Assembly: GCA_947454235.1 (NCBI GenBank)
Contig: CANGIY010000026.1
Span: 1 to 45,244 of the forward strand
Direction: 5' to 3'
Length of the DNA: 45,244 nucleotides
Source of the DNA: Chitinophagaceae bacterium
GTDB taxonomy: Bacteria; Bacteroidota; Bacteroidia; Chitinophagales; Chitinophagaceae
Below are positions 16,323-23,990 of this stretch, one piece after another (position 1 is the first letter of the stretch; each line of letters starts with the position of its first letter). The notes under the pieces were generated by a model that had not been told where the DNA came from, did not search any database, and worked only from the letters and a program-made list of their open reading frames with translations. The translations under genes were made by a program, and so were the position numbers.

Positions 16323-16545
16323 ATTATCAATAAGATTTTTTGTTTTTGGGTAATATTTTTCATAAGAGAAAATAAATCCCGAAAGGTAACCATTAACAAT
16401 AAACTGTACAACGGGGAAAACACCCGTTTTAGGGCATTTTGAAAATATATTTCAACTATATGTGGATGGGGTATCTGCCTTTTAGTTTAGCCTAAAGTTG
16501 TTTAACCCAGCAAATGTTTTACCTATGTTTTACCTGAAAAGAAAA
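16323..16545. other. Island boundary: promoter, hairpin and tandem repeat
   Basis: No gene. Besides the promoter-like pair, there is a hairpin AACGGG-loop-CCCGTT at 16410-16428 and a perfect tandem of the 11-mer ATGTTTTACCT at 16514-16535. These lie between the tRNA terminator and the island, where an attachment site might be expected. I saw no second copy of the tRNA 3' end at the far side of the island. Confidence 0.4.
16381..16412 (-). promoter_or_regulatory. Possible promoter of the defence island
   Basis: On the minus strand TTG (16409-16411) is followed after 20 nt by TACCTTTC (16381-16388), one mismatch from the Bacteroidota -7 element TAnnTTTG. It lies about 60 nt upstream of the HTH gene start. 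It is the only promoter-like pair seen ahead of the island's first gene. Confidence 0.4.
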
Positions 16546-16573
16546 AAGCAGCTAGGTTTTCACCTAACTGCTT
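16546..16573 (-). terminator. Rho-independent terminator of tRNA-Met
   Basis: On the minus strand AAGCAGTTAGGT-GAAA-ACCTAGCTGCTT forms a 12-bp stem with one mismatch, followed by a run of T. It starts 12 nt beyond the tRNA 3' end. Confidence 0.8.
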
Positions 16574-16584
16574 GATTTTCAATG

Positions 16585-16658
16585 TAGCGAGAACGGGATT
16601 TGAACCCGTGACCTCAGGGTTATGAATCCTGCGCTCTAACCAACTGAGCTATCTCGCC
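16585..16658 (-). tRNA. tRNA-Met (anticodon CAT)
   Basis: A 74-nt cloverleaf on the minus strand: acceptor GGCGAGA/TCTCGCT with a G-U first pair, D-arm GCTC/GAGC, anticodon arm CAGGA-TTCATAA-CCCTG, T-arm ACGGG-TTCAAAT-CCCGT, discriminator A, CCA not encoded. The anticodon is CAT. Because it lacks initiator features (it has no run of three G-C pairs in the anticodon stem) it is probably elongator Met; a lysidine-modified Ile tRNA cannot be excluded. The pair closing the anticodon loop (31-39) is A-C, a mismatch. Confidence 0.93.
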
Positions 16659-16672
16659 AAAAATTCGGACTG

Positions 16673-16702
16673 CAAAGGTAGTAAAAATTCCGATTTTACA
16701 AA
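16673..16702 (-). promoter_or_regulatory. Bacteroidota-type promoter of tRNA-Met
   Basis: The minus strand reads TTTG (16699-16702), an 18-nt spacer, then TACCTTTG (16673-16680), matching the Bacteroidota -33/-7 consensus exactly. The tRNA begins 14 nt downstream of the -7 element. Confidence 0.75.
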
Positions 16703-16795
16703 AACTTGGTTCCAAAAAATCTAAAAACTTTTTGGCTTTCTCCATTCAATGCAACACCGCATAATTGTTTAATTTGCATGCTTAAATCATATATC

Positions 16796-17146
16796 ATGGA
16801 AACAGGAAGGGTTTATAAAATAATTTTCGGCAGCGTTTACCCGCACTACCTTAAAAAGACTGAAACCAAAGGGCGTACAAAAGAAGAACTTGATACCATT
16901 ATATGTTGGCTTACCGGCTATTCAATGGAACAACTACAGTCGCAAATGGATAAAAGGGTAGACCTCGAAACCTTTTACAATGAAGCACCTGACTTTCACC
17001 CCAATGCATCTAAAATTACTGGCGTTGTGTGTGGCGTGAGGGTAGAGAACATAGAAGATAGAATCATTCAGCGTATGAGATACCTCGATAAACTTATCGA
17101 TGAACTTGCGAAAGGCAGACCCATGGAAAAAATCCTCCGTCAATAA
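16796..17146 (+). CDS. DUF2200 family protein
   Basis: 116 aa from the ATG at 16796; the frame is open further upstream but METGRVYKIIFGSVYPHYLK is the normal family start. The segments ELDTIICWLTGY, FYNEAPDFHPNASKITGVVC and the end helix RMRYLDKLIDELAKG are typical of DUF2200 proteins, which are about 115-120 aa and of unknown function. It is a single-gene unit, divergent from the tRNA and followed by a strong terminator. Confidence 0.8.
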   Translation: METGRVYKIIFGSVYPHYLKKTETKGRTKEELDTIICWLTGYSMEQLQSQMDKRVDLETFYNEAPDFHPNASKITGVVCGVRVENIEDRIIQRMRYLDKLIDELAKGRPMEKILRQ

Positions 17147-17172
17147 ACTCAGTTGTATAACGTCATTTTGAA

Positions 17173-17207
17173 AAATCTTTCGCACCCAGCGAAGGATTTT
17201 TTTTGTC
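17173..17207 (+). terminator. Rho-independent terminator after the DUF2200 gene
   Basis: AAATCTTTCGC-accca-GCGAAGGATTT makes an 11-bp stem (one G-U pair) followed by a T-run, 26 nt after the DUF2200 stop codon. Confidence 0.85.
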
Positions 17208-17236
17208 ACAACGTCAAAATGAGTAATTGATTTTAT

Positions 17237-18094
17237 ATGAAACGCGTTATTCTATTATTGAGTCTGGGACTGGGACTCACAACATACGGTCAAACAATTC
17301 CAAATGCAGGTTTTGAAACCTGGGATACCACAGCCCATGGCGTCGTGCCTAACTCATGGAGTATCACTCCGGGTGTGCGTCAATCAGTTCCGGGACATTC
17401 GGGTGCGTATTCCATCATGTGTATGGTTGATACTGCAACTAATCCGCGAACTTCAACATTGGATACGGTTGTTGGTATGGCTTACAGTGGCGCATCGCTA
17501 ATGGGGCCTCCGGCTCCAGGCTCAAACCTGCCGGGTTTTCCTTGTTCCGGTCGTCCCGATAGCCTTGTTGGCGTCTCGCATTTTAGGGGTATGGGCATGC
17601 ACGATACCGGGCTTATAATTGTAACACTCAGCAAGTGGGATACAACTGGTGGTGCAAGAGTTACAGTAGCACAAGCTGTTTTTACAAATTCTGTCAGCGA
17701 TTCAGTATTCCAGCGTTTTAGTGTGCCATTGAGCTACAGTTCGTCGTTTAACCCCGATACCTGTGTTATTCAAATTATGGCTGGAAATCCGAATGCCCCA
17801 AAAACAATGGGTACTAGTATCTGGGCTGATGATCTGGCATTTGTAAGCCGCACTACGGGTATTGAAGGTATTACCTCGGGCAACAATGAAGTAACTATTT
17901 ACCCTAACCCTGTCACCAATGTGCTAAGGGTTAACAATGCAGTTTCATTCGTAGTGTACAATTTGCAGGGTCAGGTTGTAGCAACTTCTGCGGGCGAAAC
18001 GGTAAATACCAGCAACTGGATTCCGGGCATGTACATTATTAAGTACAACAGCAAAGGCGGAGAAACAGGCTCGTCCATCATTTCAAAACAATAA
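17237..18094 (+). CDS. Secreted protein with type IX secretion sorting domain (type A)
   Basis: 285 aa. There is an N-terminal signal peptide (MKRVILLLSLGLGLTTYGQ). The body starts PNAGFETWD and PNSW, a pattern common in outer-surface carbohydrate-binding-like modules of Bacteroidota. The last ~75 residues are a type A T9SS sorting domain: VTIYPNPVTNVLRV, VVYNLQGQVV and GMYIIKYN. It should be exported through the outer membrane by the Por/T9SS machinery. No catalytic motif is visible, so binding or structural roles are likely. It is a monocistronic unit flanked by terminators. Confidence 0.8.
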   Translation: MKRVILLLSLGLGLTTYGQTIPNAGFETWDTTAHGVVPNSWSITPGVRQSVPGHSGAYSIMCMVDTATNPRTSTLDTVVGMAYSGASLMGPPAPGSNLPGFPCSGRPDSLVGVSHFRGMGMHDTGLIIVTLSKWDTTGGARVTVAQAVFTNSVSDSVFQRFSVPLSYSSSFNPDTCVIQIMAGNPNAPKTMGTSIWADDLAFVSRTTGIEGITSGNNEVTIYPNPVTNVLRVNNAVSFVVYNLQGQVVATSAGETVNTSNWIPGMYIIKYNSKGGETGSSIISKQ

Positions 18095-18124
18095 GTTTGT
18101 ATATTGGTTGATATTGATTTTTTG

Positions 18125-18155
18125 CCCTGGCTGCTAAATACGATCAGGGTTTTTT
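18125..18155 (+). terminator. Rho-independent terminator after the T9SS-sorted protein
   Basis: CCCTG at 18125-18129 pairs with CAGGG at 18145-18149 and is followed by six T, 30 nt after the stop codon at 18094. Confidence 0.7.
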
Positions 18156-18181
18156 AATGCATTTATTGTTTGCCTAAAACA

Positions 18182-18209
18182 AGTACGCCGGGCTGCAGCC
18201 CGGCGTACT
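18182..18209. repeat. 28-bp perfect palindrome between convergent genes
   Basis: AGTACGCCGGGCTG followed by its exact reverse complement CAGCCCGGCGTACT. It lies between the convergent T9SS-sorted protein and C1 peptidase genes. It may act as a bidirectional terminator or be a REP-like element; GC content is far above its surroundings. Confidence 0.75.
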
Positions 18210-18236
18210 AATAAAATATAATTAAGAAGATTCCGA

Positions 18237-19430
18237 TTAATCTTGTTCTCTGTTCAATTGCAATTTTTTGCGCAATTCTTCAGGAATACCGTTTTTGTGC
18301 AACAAAATTCCTGTTGTTTTGTATTTCACATAACCACGTGTAACGTAGATGTAACCTTTTTTATCATTCTTCTCACCCCATGAGTTTTTCACGATGTAGT
18401 ATTTTTTTCCGTTTTGATCTTTAGCGACACCTACAATGTGCATACCATGGTCGTCAGTTGTTTCGTAATTATCGAAAGCATTCTGCCTCATTTCAGGCGT
18501 AATGTGGCGTTCATCTTTTGGTCCGTCGAACATGTGCGCTTTTTCTGAATCGTCCATGTTGTCGTATTCTTTTTCAGGAATGTAAGCCACGCCATTTTTC
18601 CAACTGAATGATTTTTCACTCACATCGGCTGCCCATGCAACAGTGTATCCGCTGTTCAATGCATTGTCAATAATGTCAGTAAGGTCATCCATTTTTACAT
18701 TGTACACTTTGTCGAAACTCCAGTTGTCCGGCACCATCAAAATGGTTTTTTTGTAGTAAGGCGCATAGGTAAATGAACTCAATTCTACATAATCTTCAGG
18801 GTGAATACCTACCACTTCACGAGCAAACGATTGCGGAGTGTATTTCTTGTGCTCCCACGTAAAGGTTTCAGGAACAGGGCCTAAATAATTATCCAATACT
18901 GCATTGTAAGTTGGCTTCCACGATGGAGTCAGTTTACCGTTGTGGTTAGCAACTACCGCATCAAGCATTGATTTCAAAATGCCCTGGAATTCACCAAATT
19001 TGTTTTTGTCGGTTCCATAATGCAAACCTGTATACACACTCTGTGGCACAGCACCGTATTTGGCGTACATATTAATAACGTCATGGCACTCACCGCCATC
19101 GCCCCATGCAAGCGAACCGTGCAGGCGCACATAATTAACCGCTTTTTCTTCATATACGCGGCGTGCGCTGTACAATTGCGAAAGTTCAACCGGAGTCTTA
19201 CCCATGCGCATCATTTCACTCTCCAGGAACGAATTGGTAGAATAGCTCCAGCAGGTACCCGAGCTTGCCTGATTTTTTACACTCGTAACATCAAGTTTAA
19301 TAACGGTAGTAAAATCAAACTTTTTAGAAGCATTTTCACTTTTATTCGCTTCCAGTTTCACAATCAGGTTGTCTTGTGCCATCGCAAAAACCGGCATTAG
19401 CAAGCCTGCAATGAGTGATGTTTTTTTCAT
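18237..19430 (-). CDS. Secreted C1-family (bleomycin hydrolase-like) cysteine peptidase
   Basis: 397 aa with a signal peptide (MKKTSLIAGLLMPVFAMAQ). The papain-like catalytic set is present: Gln54 and Cys60 in KNQASSGTCWSYS, His331 in DHGMHIVGVA and Asn349 in IVKNSWGEK. Length and the order of segments fit the C1B aminopeptidase/bleomycin hydrolase branch found as exported enzymes in Bacteroidota. It likely trims peptides in the periplasm. Monocistronic, divergent from the next gene. Confidence 0.85.
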   Translation of the reverse strand: MKKTSLIAGLLMPVFAMAQDNLIVKLEANKSENASKKFDFTTVIKLDVTSVKNQASSGTCWSYSTNSFLESEMMRMGKTPVELSQLYSARRVYEEKAVNYVRLHGSLAWGDGGECHDVINMYAKYGAVPQSVYTGLHYGTDKNKFGEFQGILKSMLDAVVANHNGKLTPSWKPTYNAVLDNYLGPVPETFTWEHKKYTPQSFAREVVGIHPEDYVELSSFTYAPYYKKTILMVPDNWSFDKVYNVKMDDLTDIIDNALNSGYTVAWAADVSEKSFSWKNGVAYIPEKEYDNMDDSEKAHMFDGPKDERHITPEMRQNAFDNYETTDDHGMHIVGVAKDQNGKKYYIVKNSWGEKNDKKGYIYVTRGYVKYKTTGILLHKNGIPEELRKKLQLNREQD

Positions 19431-19539
19431 TTATACAGAAATTTGTTTTTTAATCGTTGTACAACGGGTAAAGATAGCAATTTTCAATTTTTAAGGGTTT
19501 AGTTTTTTGCATGTCATTTTACAGTATAAAAAACCGTTG

Positions 19540-19547
19540 TATCTTTC
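19540..19547 (+). promoter_or_regulatory. -7-like element five bases before a start codon
   Basis: TATCTTTC, one mismatch from TAnnTTTG, ends 5 nt before the ATG at 19553. No good -33 TTTG is seen at standard distance. If real, transcription would begin at or next to the start codon. Confidence 0.35.
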
Positions 19548-19552
19548 GGGCA

Positions 19553-21454
19553 ATGCGCCTGAATAGTATCACAATACTGTTGCTTACAATGCTTTTTACT
19601 ACGGTTCACGCCCAGGGAAACCGAAGGTCCAAAAAGTACTTCAACCGATCTGTTACAGATTGGGTGAATTACCATAAGTCGGCAGCGTATGAGGAAATGG
19701 AAAAGGCGATTAAAAAAGACCCACACAACGCAGTTGCCTATTCAACATTGGGTGAATGGTATTTTCATCAGGGTAGATTCAAGGAAGCCGCCGACGTTTT
19801 TTTGCGCGCATGTAAAATGTGCAATGGCAAAATCAATAAGTTTGATTATTCCTTGGCTAAAAGCCTATTGTACAACGAACAACCAGACTCAGCACTTACG
19901 GTAATTGCACCACATATCACCGGCTGGAACCCTGGGCGCTGGCACGACTTGCAGGAACAAGCACTCTTTGTAAAAAAACAACTATTTCAGGGTTATAACT
20001 TACCGCTGCCAAAACCGCTCGATGGTTATGTGAATAGCAAGTACCCTGACATGTTCCCGTGCATGTCGTCTGATTCTTCAATATTACTATTCACCCGTAA
20101 GGTTAAAAATGTAGATGAAGATTTTTATTCGTCTTCTTTTGACACAGTGTGTAAAGAATGGTTTTCAGGCACCAATCTGGGTTATCCGCCCAATTCTATT
20201 GATAACGACTGTGCGCAGTACATCTCAGCCGATGGGCACTATCTGTTTTTCTCCAAAAGCGATAACCGAAGCGATAATGGCTGGGCTGAAGGTGGTACCG
20301 ATTTATTCATGACCTACCGGGTAAGTAAAGACAGCCCATGGTATGCCCCACAAATATTTGGCGCAACAATAAATACCCCCGATTATGAGGGTATGCCGAG
20401 CCTTTCACCGGATAATAAGGAGCTATATTTCGCCAGTGACCGCCCGGGCGGTTTTGGAGGTATGGATATTTGGTTTTCGAAATTTGAAAACAACCTTTGG
20501 CAAAACCCAGTAAACGCAGGCCCTGGTGTCAACTCAGCAGGAGACGAGATTGCGCCATTTATTGCTGAAGACAACCGGACTTTGTTTTTTTCGAGCAATG
20601 GCAGGGTTGGTATGGGTGGTGCCGATTTGTTTGTGTCAACTCGTTTAGGTGATACCGCATGGTCAACAGCAAAAAATCTCGGGTATCCAATCAATACATC
20701 ACATAATGAAGTGAGCCAATGGATTTTACCGAATGGTAGAACTATGTTTTTCGCAACCGACAGAAAAGGGCCAATGGGTAATTTTGATTTGTACTCAGTC
20801 GAGTTACCTAAGTTTTCCCAGCCTCAACCTGTAACCGAACTGAGTGGGGTAGTCATGGACAGTATCTCAAAGTCTGACCTTACCTATGCAGCTATGTATT
20901 TAGTGAACGCTATTTCGGGCGATACTGTATATCGATTCAGGAGTAACAAGGGCGATGGTTCATTTTTATTGCCCGTTCCTTCAAATAAAAAGTACGCTCT
21001 TCATACCGCGATGCTGGGCTTTACCGATCAGCTAGATACTTTCGAAATCAATGAAGAAAGGCAATTTAAGCACAATGTTGTGATGCTGCCTTACGACTAC
21101 AAGGAGCCTATTCACGATAGTATGATTGCTATTATTCACTTCAATATCAACAAGGTAGAGCTGACACCTGAAGATAATGATGTATTGGGTAAGGCTATCC
21201 AACCGTTCATTTTAGACAAGGGGGTTACCATTTATGTTAATGGCTTTACCGACAATACAGGCACCCCAATTTTGAATGAAGAACTATCAACAAAACGCGC
21301 CAATTTGGTAGCAGAGGCACTTGTGAAAATGGGGGTTGATGATCTTTCTGTTATACCAAAAGGGTGGGGCGAAGCCAAGATGATTGCCCCTAATGACACC
21401 GAAGAAAACCAGCGCAAAAACCGAAGGGTGGAAGTGTTTTTAAGACGAGACTAA
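19553..21454 (+). CDS. PorE-like TPR / beta-propeller / OmpA-C envelope protein
   Basis: 633 aa from the ATG at 19553, which gives a proper signal peptide (MRLNSITILLLTMLFTTVHA); an upstream ATG at 19511 would spoil it. Order of domains: TPR helices (~35-120), five PD40/WD40-like blades (for example SLSPDNKELYFASDRPGG and DLFVSTRLG), a carboxypeptidase-regulatory-like beta domain (LSGVVMDSIS), and an OmpA C-terminal peptidoglycan-binding domain (YVNGFTDNTGT, NRRVEVFLR). This is the architecture of PorE, the peptidoglycan anchor of the type IX secretion machine. Unlike PorE it shows no lipobox, and Bacteroidota carry several paralogues, so the exact identity is open. Confidence 0.75.
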   Translation: MRLNSITILLLTMLFTTVHAQGNRRSKKYFNRSVTDWVNYHKSAAYEEMEKAIKKDPHNAVAYSTLGEWYFHQGRFKEAADVFLRACKMCNGKINKFDYSLAKSLLYNEQPDSALTVIAPHITGWNPGRWHDLQEQALFVKKQLFQGYNLPLPKPLDGYVNSKYPDMFPCMSSDSSILLFTRKVKNVDEDFYSSSFDTVCKEWFSGTNLGYPPNSIDNDCAQYISADGHYLFFSKSDNRSDNGWAEGGTDLFMTYRVSKDSPWYAPQIFGATINTPDYEGMPSLSPDNKELYFASDRPGGFGGMDIWFSKFENNLWQNPVNAGPGVNSAGDEIAPFIAEDNRTLFFSSNGRVGMGGADLFVSTRLGDTAWSTAKNLGYPINTSHNEVSQWILPNGRTMFFATDRKGPMGNFDLYSVELPKFSQPQPVTELSGVVMDSISKSDLTYAAMYLVNAISGDTVYRFRSNKGDGSFLLPVPSNKKYALHTAMLGFTDQLDTFEINEERQFKHNVVMLPYDYKEPIHDSMIAIIHFNINKVELTPEDNDVLGKAIQPFILDKGVTIYVNGFTDNTGTPILNEELSTKRANLVAEALVKMGVDDLSVIPKGWGEAKMIAPNDTEENQRKNRRVEVFLRRD

Positions 21455-21502
21455 TCTGGTAGAAATACCAAATGTAATTGTCGGCACATTTAGGCATAAA
21501 AA

Positions 21503-21531
21503 ATCCCGACGAAATCATGTTCCGCCGGGAT
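21503..21531. terminator. Bidirectional terminator
   Basis: ATCCCGaCG pairs with CGcCGGGAT between the convergent PorE-like and DUF1573 genes. An A-run precedes it (T-run for the minus strand), which favours termination of the DUF1573 transcript as well. Confidence 0.7.
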
Positions 21532-21551
21532 GAATATTTCAAGTTTTACAA

Positions 21552-22031
21552 CTATTTCTTTTCAGCTTTTTTGTCGCCTTCAATAGCTGTTCCCTTAATA
21601 TGCAGGGTGTAGCGGCTATCAGGGCCATTGTTCGCAGCATTTGACCTGATGTACACTTCTTTTTGGAATACACCGTGTTGTTCGGCTGTTCTCAAGCCTA
21701 CTTTAATGGTGCCTTTCTTACCCGGTTTAATAGGTTCTTTAGGTGTCCATTCTACATTGGTACAGCCACAAGAAGGATTGACGTCGGCAATTACAAGCGG
21801 GTCGCTACCGGTATTGGTGAATTCAAAAGTATGATACACAATCGGTCCTTTTTCTACCGAACCGAAGTCATGTGTATCGCCACCTTTAATGGCAATGCTT
21901 GCACCTTTTACTTTCTTGGTTGCCTCAGTAGTCGCCGGTTTTGTTTTGCCGTTTGGCTTTTTCTTTTGCGCAAATGCTGCAGTGCTGAACATTGTTCCGG
22001 CACACAATGCAAAAACGATTAATTTTTTCAT
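21552..22031 (-). CDS. DUF1573 secreted protein, paralogue 1
   Basis: 159 aa with a signal peptide (MKKLIVFALCAGTMFSTAAF). The DUF1573 (ASH/MSP-like Ig fold) core shows GDTHDFGSVEKGPIVYHTFE, FTNTGSDPLVI and DVNPSCGCTNVEW. DUF1573 proteins are abundant periplasmic proteins of Bacteroidota with no agreed function. It follows the shorter paralogue by 34 nt; a linker rich in Lys/Thr/Pro separates signal and domain. Confidence 0.85.
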   Translation of the reverse strand: MKKLIVFALCAGTMFSTAAFAQKKKPNGKTKPATTEATKKVKGASIAIKGGDTHDFGSVEKGPIVYHTFEFTNTGSDPLVIADVNPSCGCTNVEWTPKEPIKPGKKGTIKVGLRTAEQHGVFQKEVYIRSNAANNGPDSRYTLHIKGTAIEGDKKAEKK

Positions 22032-22065
22032 CCTTGATTCGGTTTGTTATTTTGTGTTTGCAAAA

Positions 22066-22461
22066 TTATTCAACAGCTTCACCTTTCAGGTAAATAGTGT
22101 AACGTTTTTCACCGTTTGGTGTAATTGCATTCGATTGAATGTAAACACCTTTATTAAATACACCTGAAAGTTCTGATGTTTTCACACCCAAAGTGATTTT
22201 ACCTTTTTTACCGGGAGCAATAGGTTGTTTGTCCCAGTCAACATTTGTGCAACTGCAAGACGGTTTCACGTCAACGATAACTAACGGGGTTGATCCTACA
22301 TTTTCAAACTCAAATGAATGGTTTGCAACAGGTCCTTTTTTAATTTTTCCAAAGTCGTGAGTTTCACCATTCAGAAATTTAAATTTCGCACCAGCCTGTG
22401 CAAATGAATGAGTAGTAAAGCCCATAAAGGCAATAAACATGAAAAGAATTGAGTACTTCAT
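22066..22461 (-). CDS. DUF1573 secreted protein, paralogue 2
   Basis: 131 aa with a signal peptide (MKYSILFMFIAFMGFTTHSF) and a DUF1573 domain: GETHDFGKIKKGPVANHSFE and DVKPSCSCTNVDW. It is clearly a duplicate of the downstream gene, sharing the same order of motifs without the Lys-rich linker. The pair are probably one transcript. Function unknown; possibly structural proteins of the envelope. Confidence 0.85.
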   Translation of the reverse strand: MKYSILFMFIAFMGFTTHSFAQAGAKFKFLNGETHDFGKIKKGPVANHSFEFENVGSTPLVIVDVKPSCSCTNVDWDKQPIAPGKKGKITLGVKTSELSGVFNKGVYIQSNAITPNGEKRYTIYLKGEAVE

Positions 22462-22574
22462 TTGATAAAATTTTTGTTGCGTGAAATTAGAACTCGTTTT
22501 TAAAAGTTTTTGTTAATTAGGTATTCGCGTTGTCGCTTATCTATTAACAACCTTACAAATGTTGTGCCAAACCT

Positions 22575-23357
22575 TTAAAACAAGGGCTTAATTCTATTGT
22601 TCGTAAACTCAATTTTCTTTAAAATGCCTTCCGGATAGTTGACTTCTTCAAGGTACAAACCCGAGCCGGGTACATCAAAGTAGGCGTTTTTGCAATCATT
22701 TGATTCAATGATTTTCCTAAAACCTGCGACATCATATTTCCCTCGGGCTACCATAAGTTGAGTCCCTACCAGCCCGCGAACCATTCCCCGCAAAAATCTG
22801 TTGCCTTTAACTATATAATGCAGTTCTTCTCCGTTCATTTCCCAATGGCTATCTAATATGTCGCACAAAAAAGTTTTCACCTGCATATTTCGTTTTGCAA
22901 ATGTTTCAAAATGCTTGTATTGAGGTATTATGGAGGCAGTTTCTTTAAGTAATTCCAGATTGCTTTTGAAAGGAAAGTAATAAGCCCTGTTCACCAAAAA
23001 CGGATTTTTAGTGAAGTGTATCTTGTATCGGTACTTCCTGCTAACAGCATCAAAGCGTGCATTAAATTCACCTGGTACTTCGTAAATGGCTTTGATGGAA
23101 ATGTGTTCGTTGAGTATTGCGTTTGATTTGTAGAACAAATCGAAATCTATGGGCGCATCAATGTCGAAGTGATAAAAATTAGACATTGCATGTACACCCT
23201 CATCGGTTCGGCTGGCACCAAAGGTGTCCATTTCTTTTCTAAACAATGTTTTCAAAACATTGTTTACAGCAAGTTGCACAGTAGCTTGCTCGCCCTGAAC
23301 CTGCGAACCGTGGAACTGGGTGCCGTCGTACATTACTTCAACAACATACCGGGGCAT
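22575..23357 (-). CDS. truA: tRNA pseudouridine(38-40) synthase
   Basis: 260 aa. The catalytic Asp52 sits in GASRTDEGVHA, preceded by YDGTQFHGSQ, both TruA hallmarks. The length is normal. It isomerises uridines 38-40 in the anticodon stem-loop of many tRNAs. It lies downstream of rpsT in the same direction but behind a terminator, so it likely has its own promoter. Confidence 0.93.
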   Translation of the reverse strand: MPRYVVEVMYDGTQFHGSQVQGEQATVQLAVNNVLKTLFRKEMDTFGASRTDEGVHAMSNFYHFDIDAPIDFDLFYKSNAILNEHISIKAIYEVPGEFNARFDAVSRKYRYKIHFTKNPFLVNRAYYFPFKSNLELLKETASIIPQYKHFETFAKRNMQVKTFLCDILDSHWEMNGEELHYIVKGNRFLRGMVRGLVGTQLMVARGKYDVAGFRKIIESNDCKNAYFDVPGSGLYLEEVNYPEGILKKIEFTNNRIKPLF

Positions 23358-23380
23358 AATAAATTGTTAACTTAGGTACA

Positions 23381-23408
23381 AAAAAATAACCCCGCAACCG
23401 GGCGGGGT
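23381..23408 (-). terminator. Rho-independent terminator of rpsT
   Basis: On the minus strand ACCCCGC-loop-GCGGGGT is followed by T-rich sequence, 25 nt after the rpsT stop. Confidence 0.85.
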
Positions 23409-23433
23409 AAATATGTTCATGAAACAACCTTAA

Positions 23434-23688
23434 TTAGGCCATTGCATTCACTCTCTTTGTCAAACCTGATTTCAGGTTAGATGCTTTATTTTTGTGGATA
23501 ACGTTGCGTTTTGCAAGTTTATCAATCATTGAGGTAACTTTACCCAGGCCTTCAACAGCAGAAGCCTTTGTATCGCTTGCTAAAAGAGCACGGATAGCAT
23601 TACGGGTAGTTTTACCATAATAACGGTTACGCTCACGACGTTTTTCGTTTTGACGGACGTCTTTCTTCGTTGCTTTGTGATTTGCCAT
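23434..23688 (-). CDS. rpsT: 30S ribosomal protein S20
   Basis: 84 aa, very basic and helical: MANHKATKKDVRQNEKRRER at the start and KGNVIHK-like NVIHKNKASNLKSGLTKRVN near the end, the S20 pattern. It binds 16S rRNA in the small subunit body. Monocistronic, with a consensus promoter upstream and a terminator downstream. Confidence 0.93.
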   Translation of the reverse strand: MANHKATKKDVRQNEKRRERNRYYGKTTRNAIRALLASDTKASAVEGLGKVTSMIDKLAKRNVIHKNKASNLKSGLTKRVNAMA

Positions 23689-23717
23689 TTATTGAACAGT
23701 ACTTTTAAAAAGGACTG

Positions 23718-23749
23718 CAAATGTACAAGCATTCTCTAGAAAAAACAAA
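23718..23749 (-). promoter_or_regulatory. Promoter of rpsT
   Basis: Minus strand TTTG (23746-23749), 20-nt spacer, TACATTTG (23718-23725): a match to the Bacteroidota -33/-7 consensus, giving a short leader of about 25 nt before rpsT. Confidence 0.7.
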
Positions 23750-23934
23750 AAATAAATTCGATAAAAATTTATCTTTCTACAGATTATCTCTGTAATCGCT
23801 GATTTTGCCCCAAAAATAGTGGGTTATCCACATTTTGTGGATTTAATCATCCTAATTGGTGCCGTATTACTTAATTTAAATAGGGTAGTGATGTTTTTTA
23901 ATATTTTGTTCACTACTGGTACTATCTCTTTTAT

Positions 23935-23942
23935 TACCTTTG
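23935..23942 (+). promoter_or_regulatory. -7 element upstream of citrate synthase
   Basis: TACCTTTG, a perfect TAnnTTTG, about 48 nt before the citrate synthase start. The nearest upstream TTTG (23905-23908) is 26 nt away, longer than usual, so the -33 contact may be weak. The rest of the 302-nt gap from rpsT is AT-rich with no gene. Confidence 0.5.
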
Positions 23943-23990
23943 AAGCAAGAATCGCGAATTCAGCGAAAAAATTAAATTCATTCTAAATAT

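Noticed and set aside
16323-16584. Attachment site duplicated from the tRNA-Met 3' end
   Set aside because: I looked for the tRNA end sequence near the far side of the island (1-1310) and between its genes and saw no copy; only the 11-mer tandem remains as a hint.
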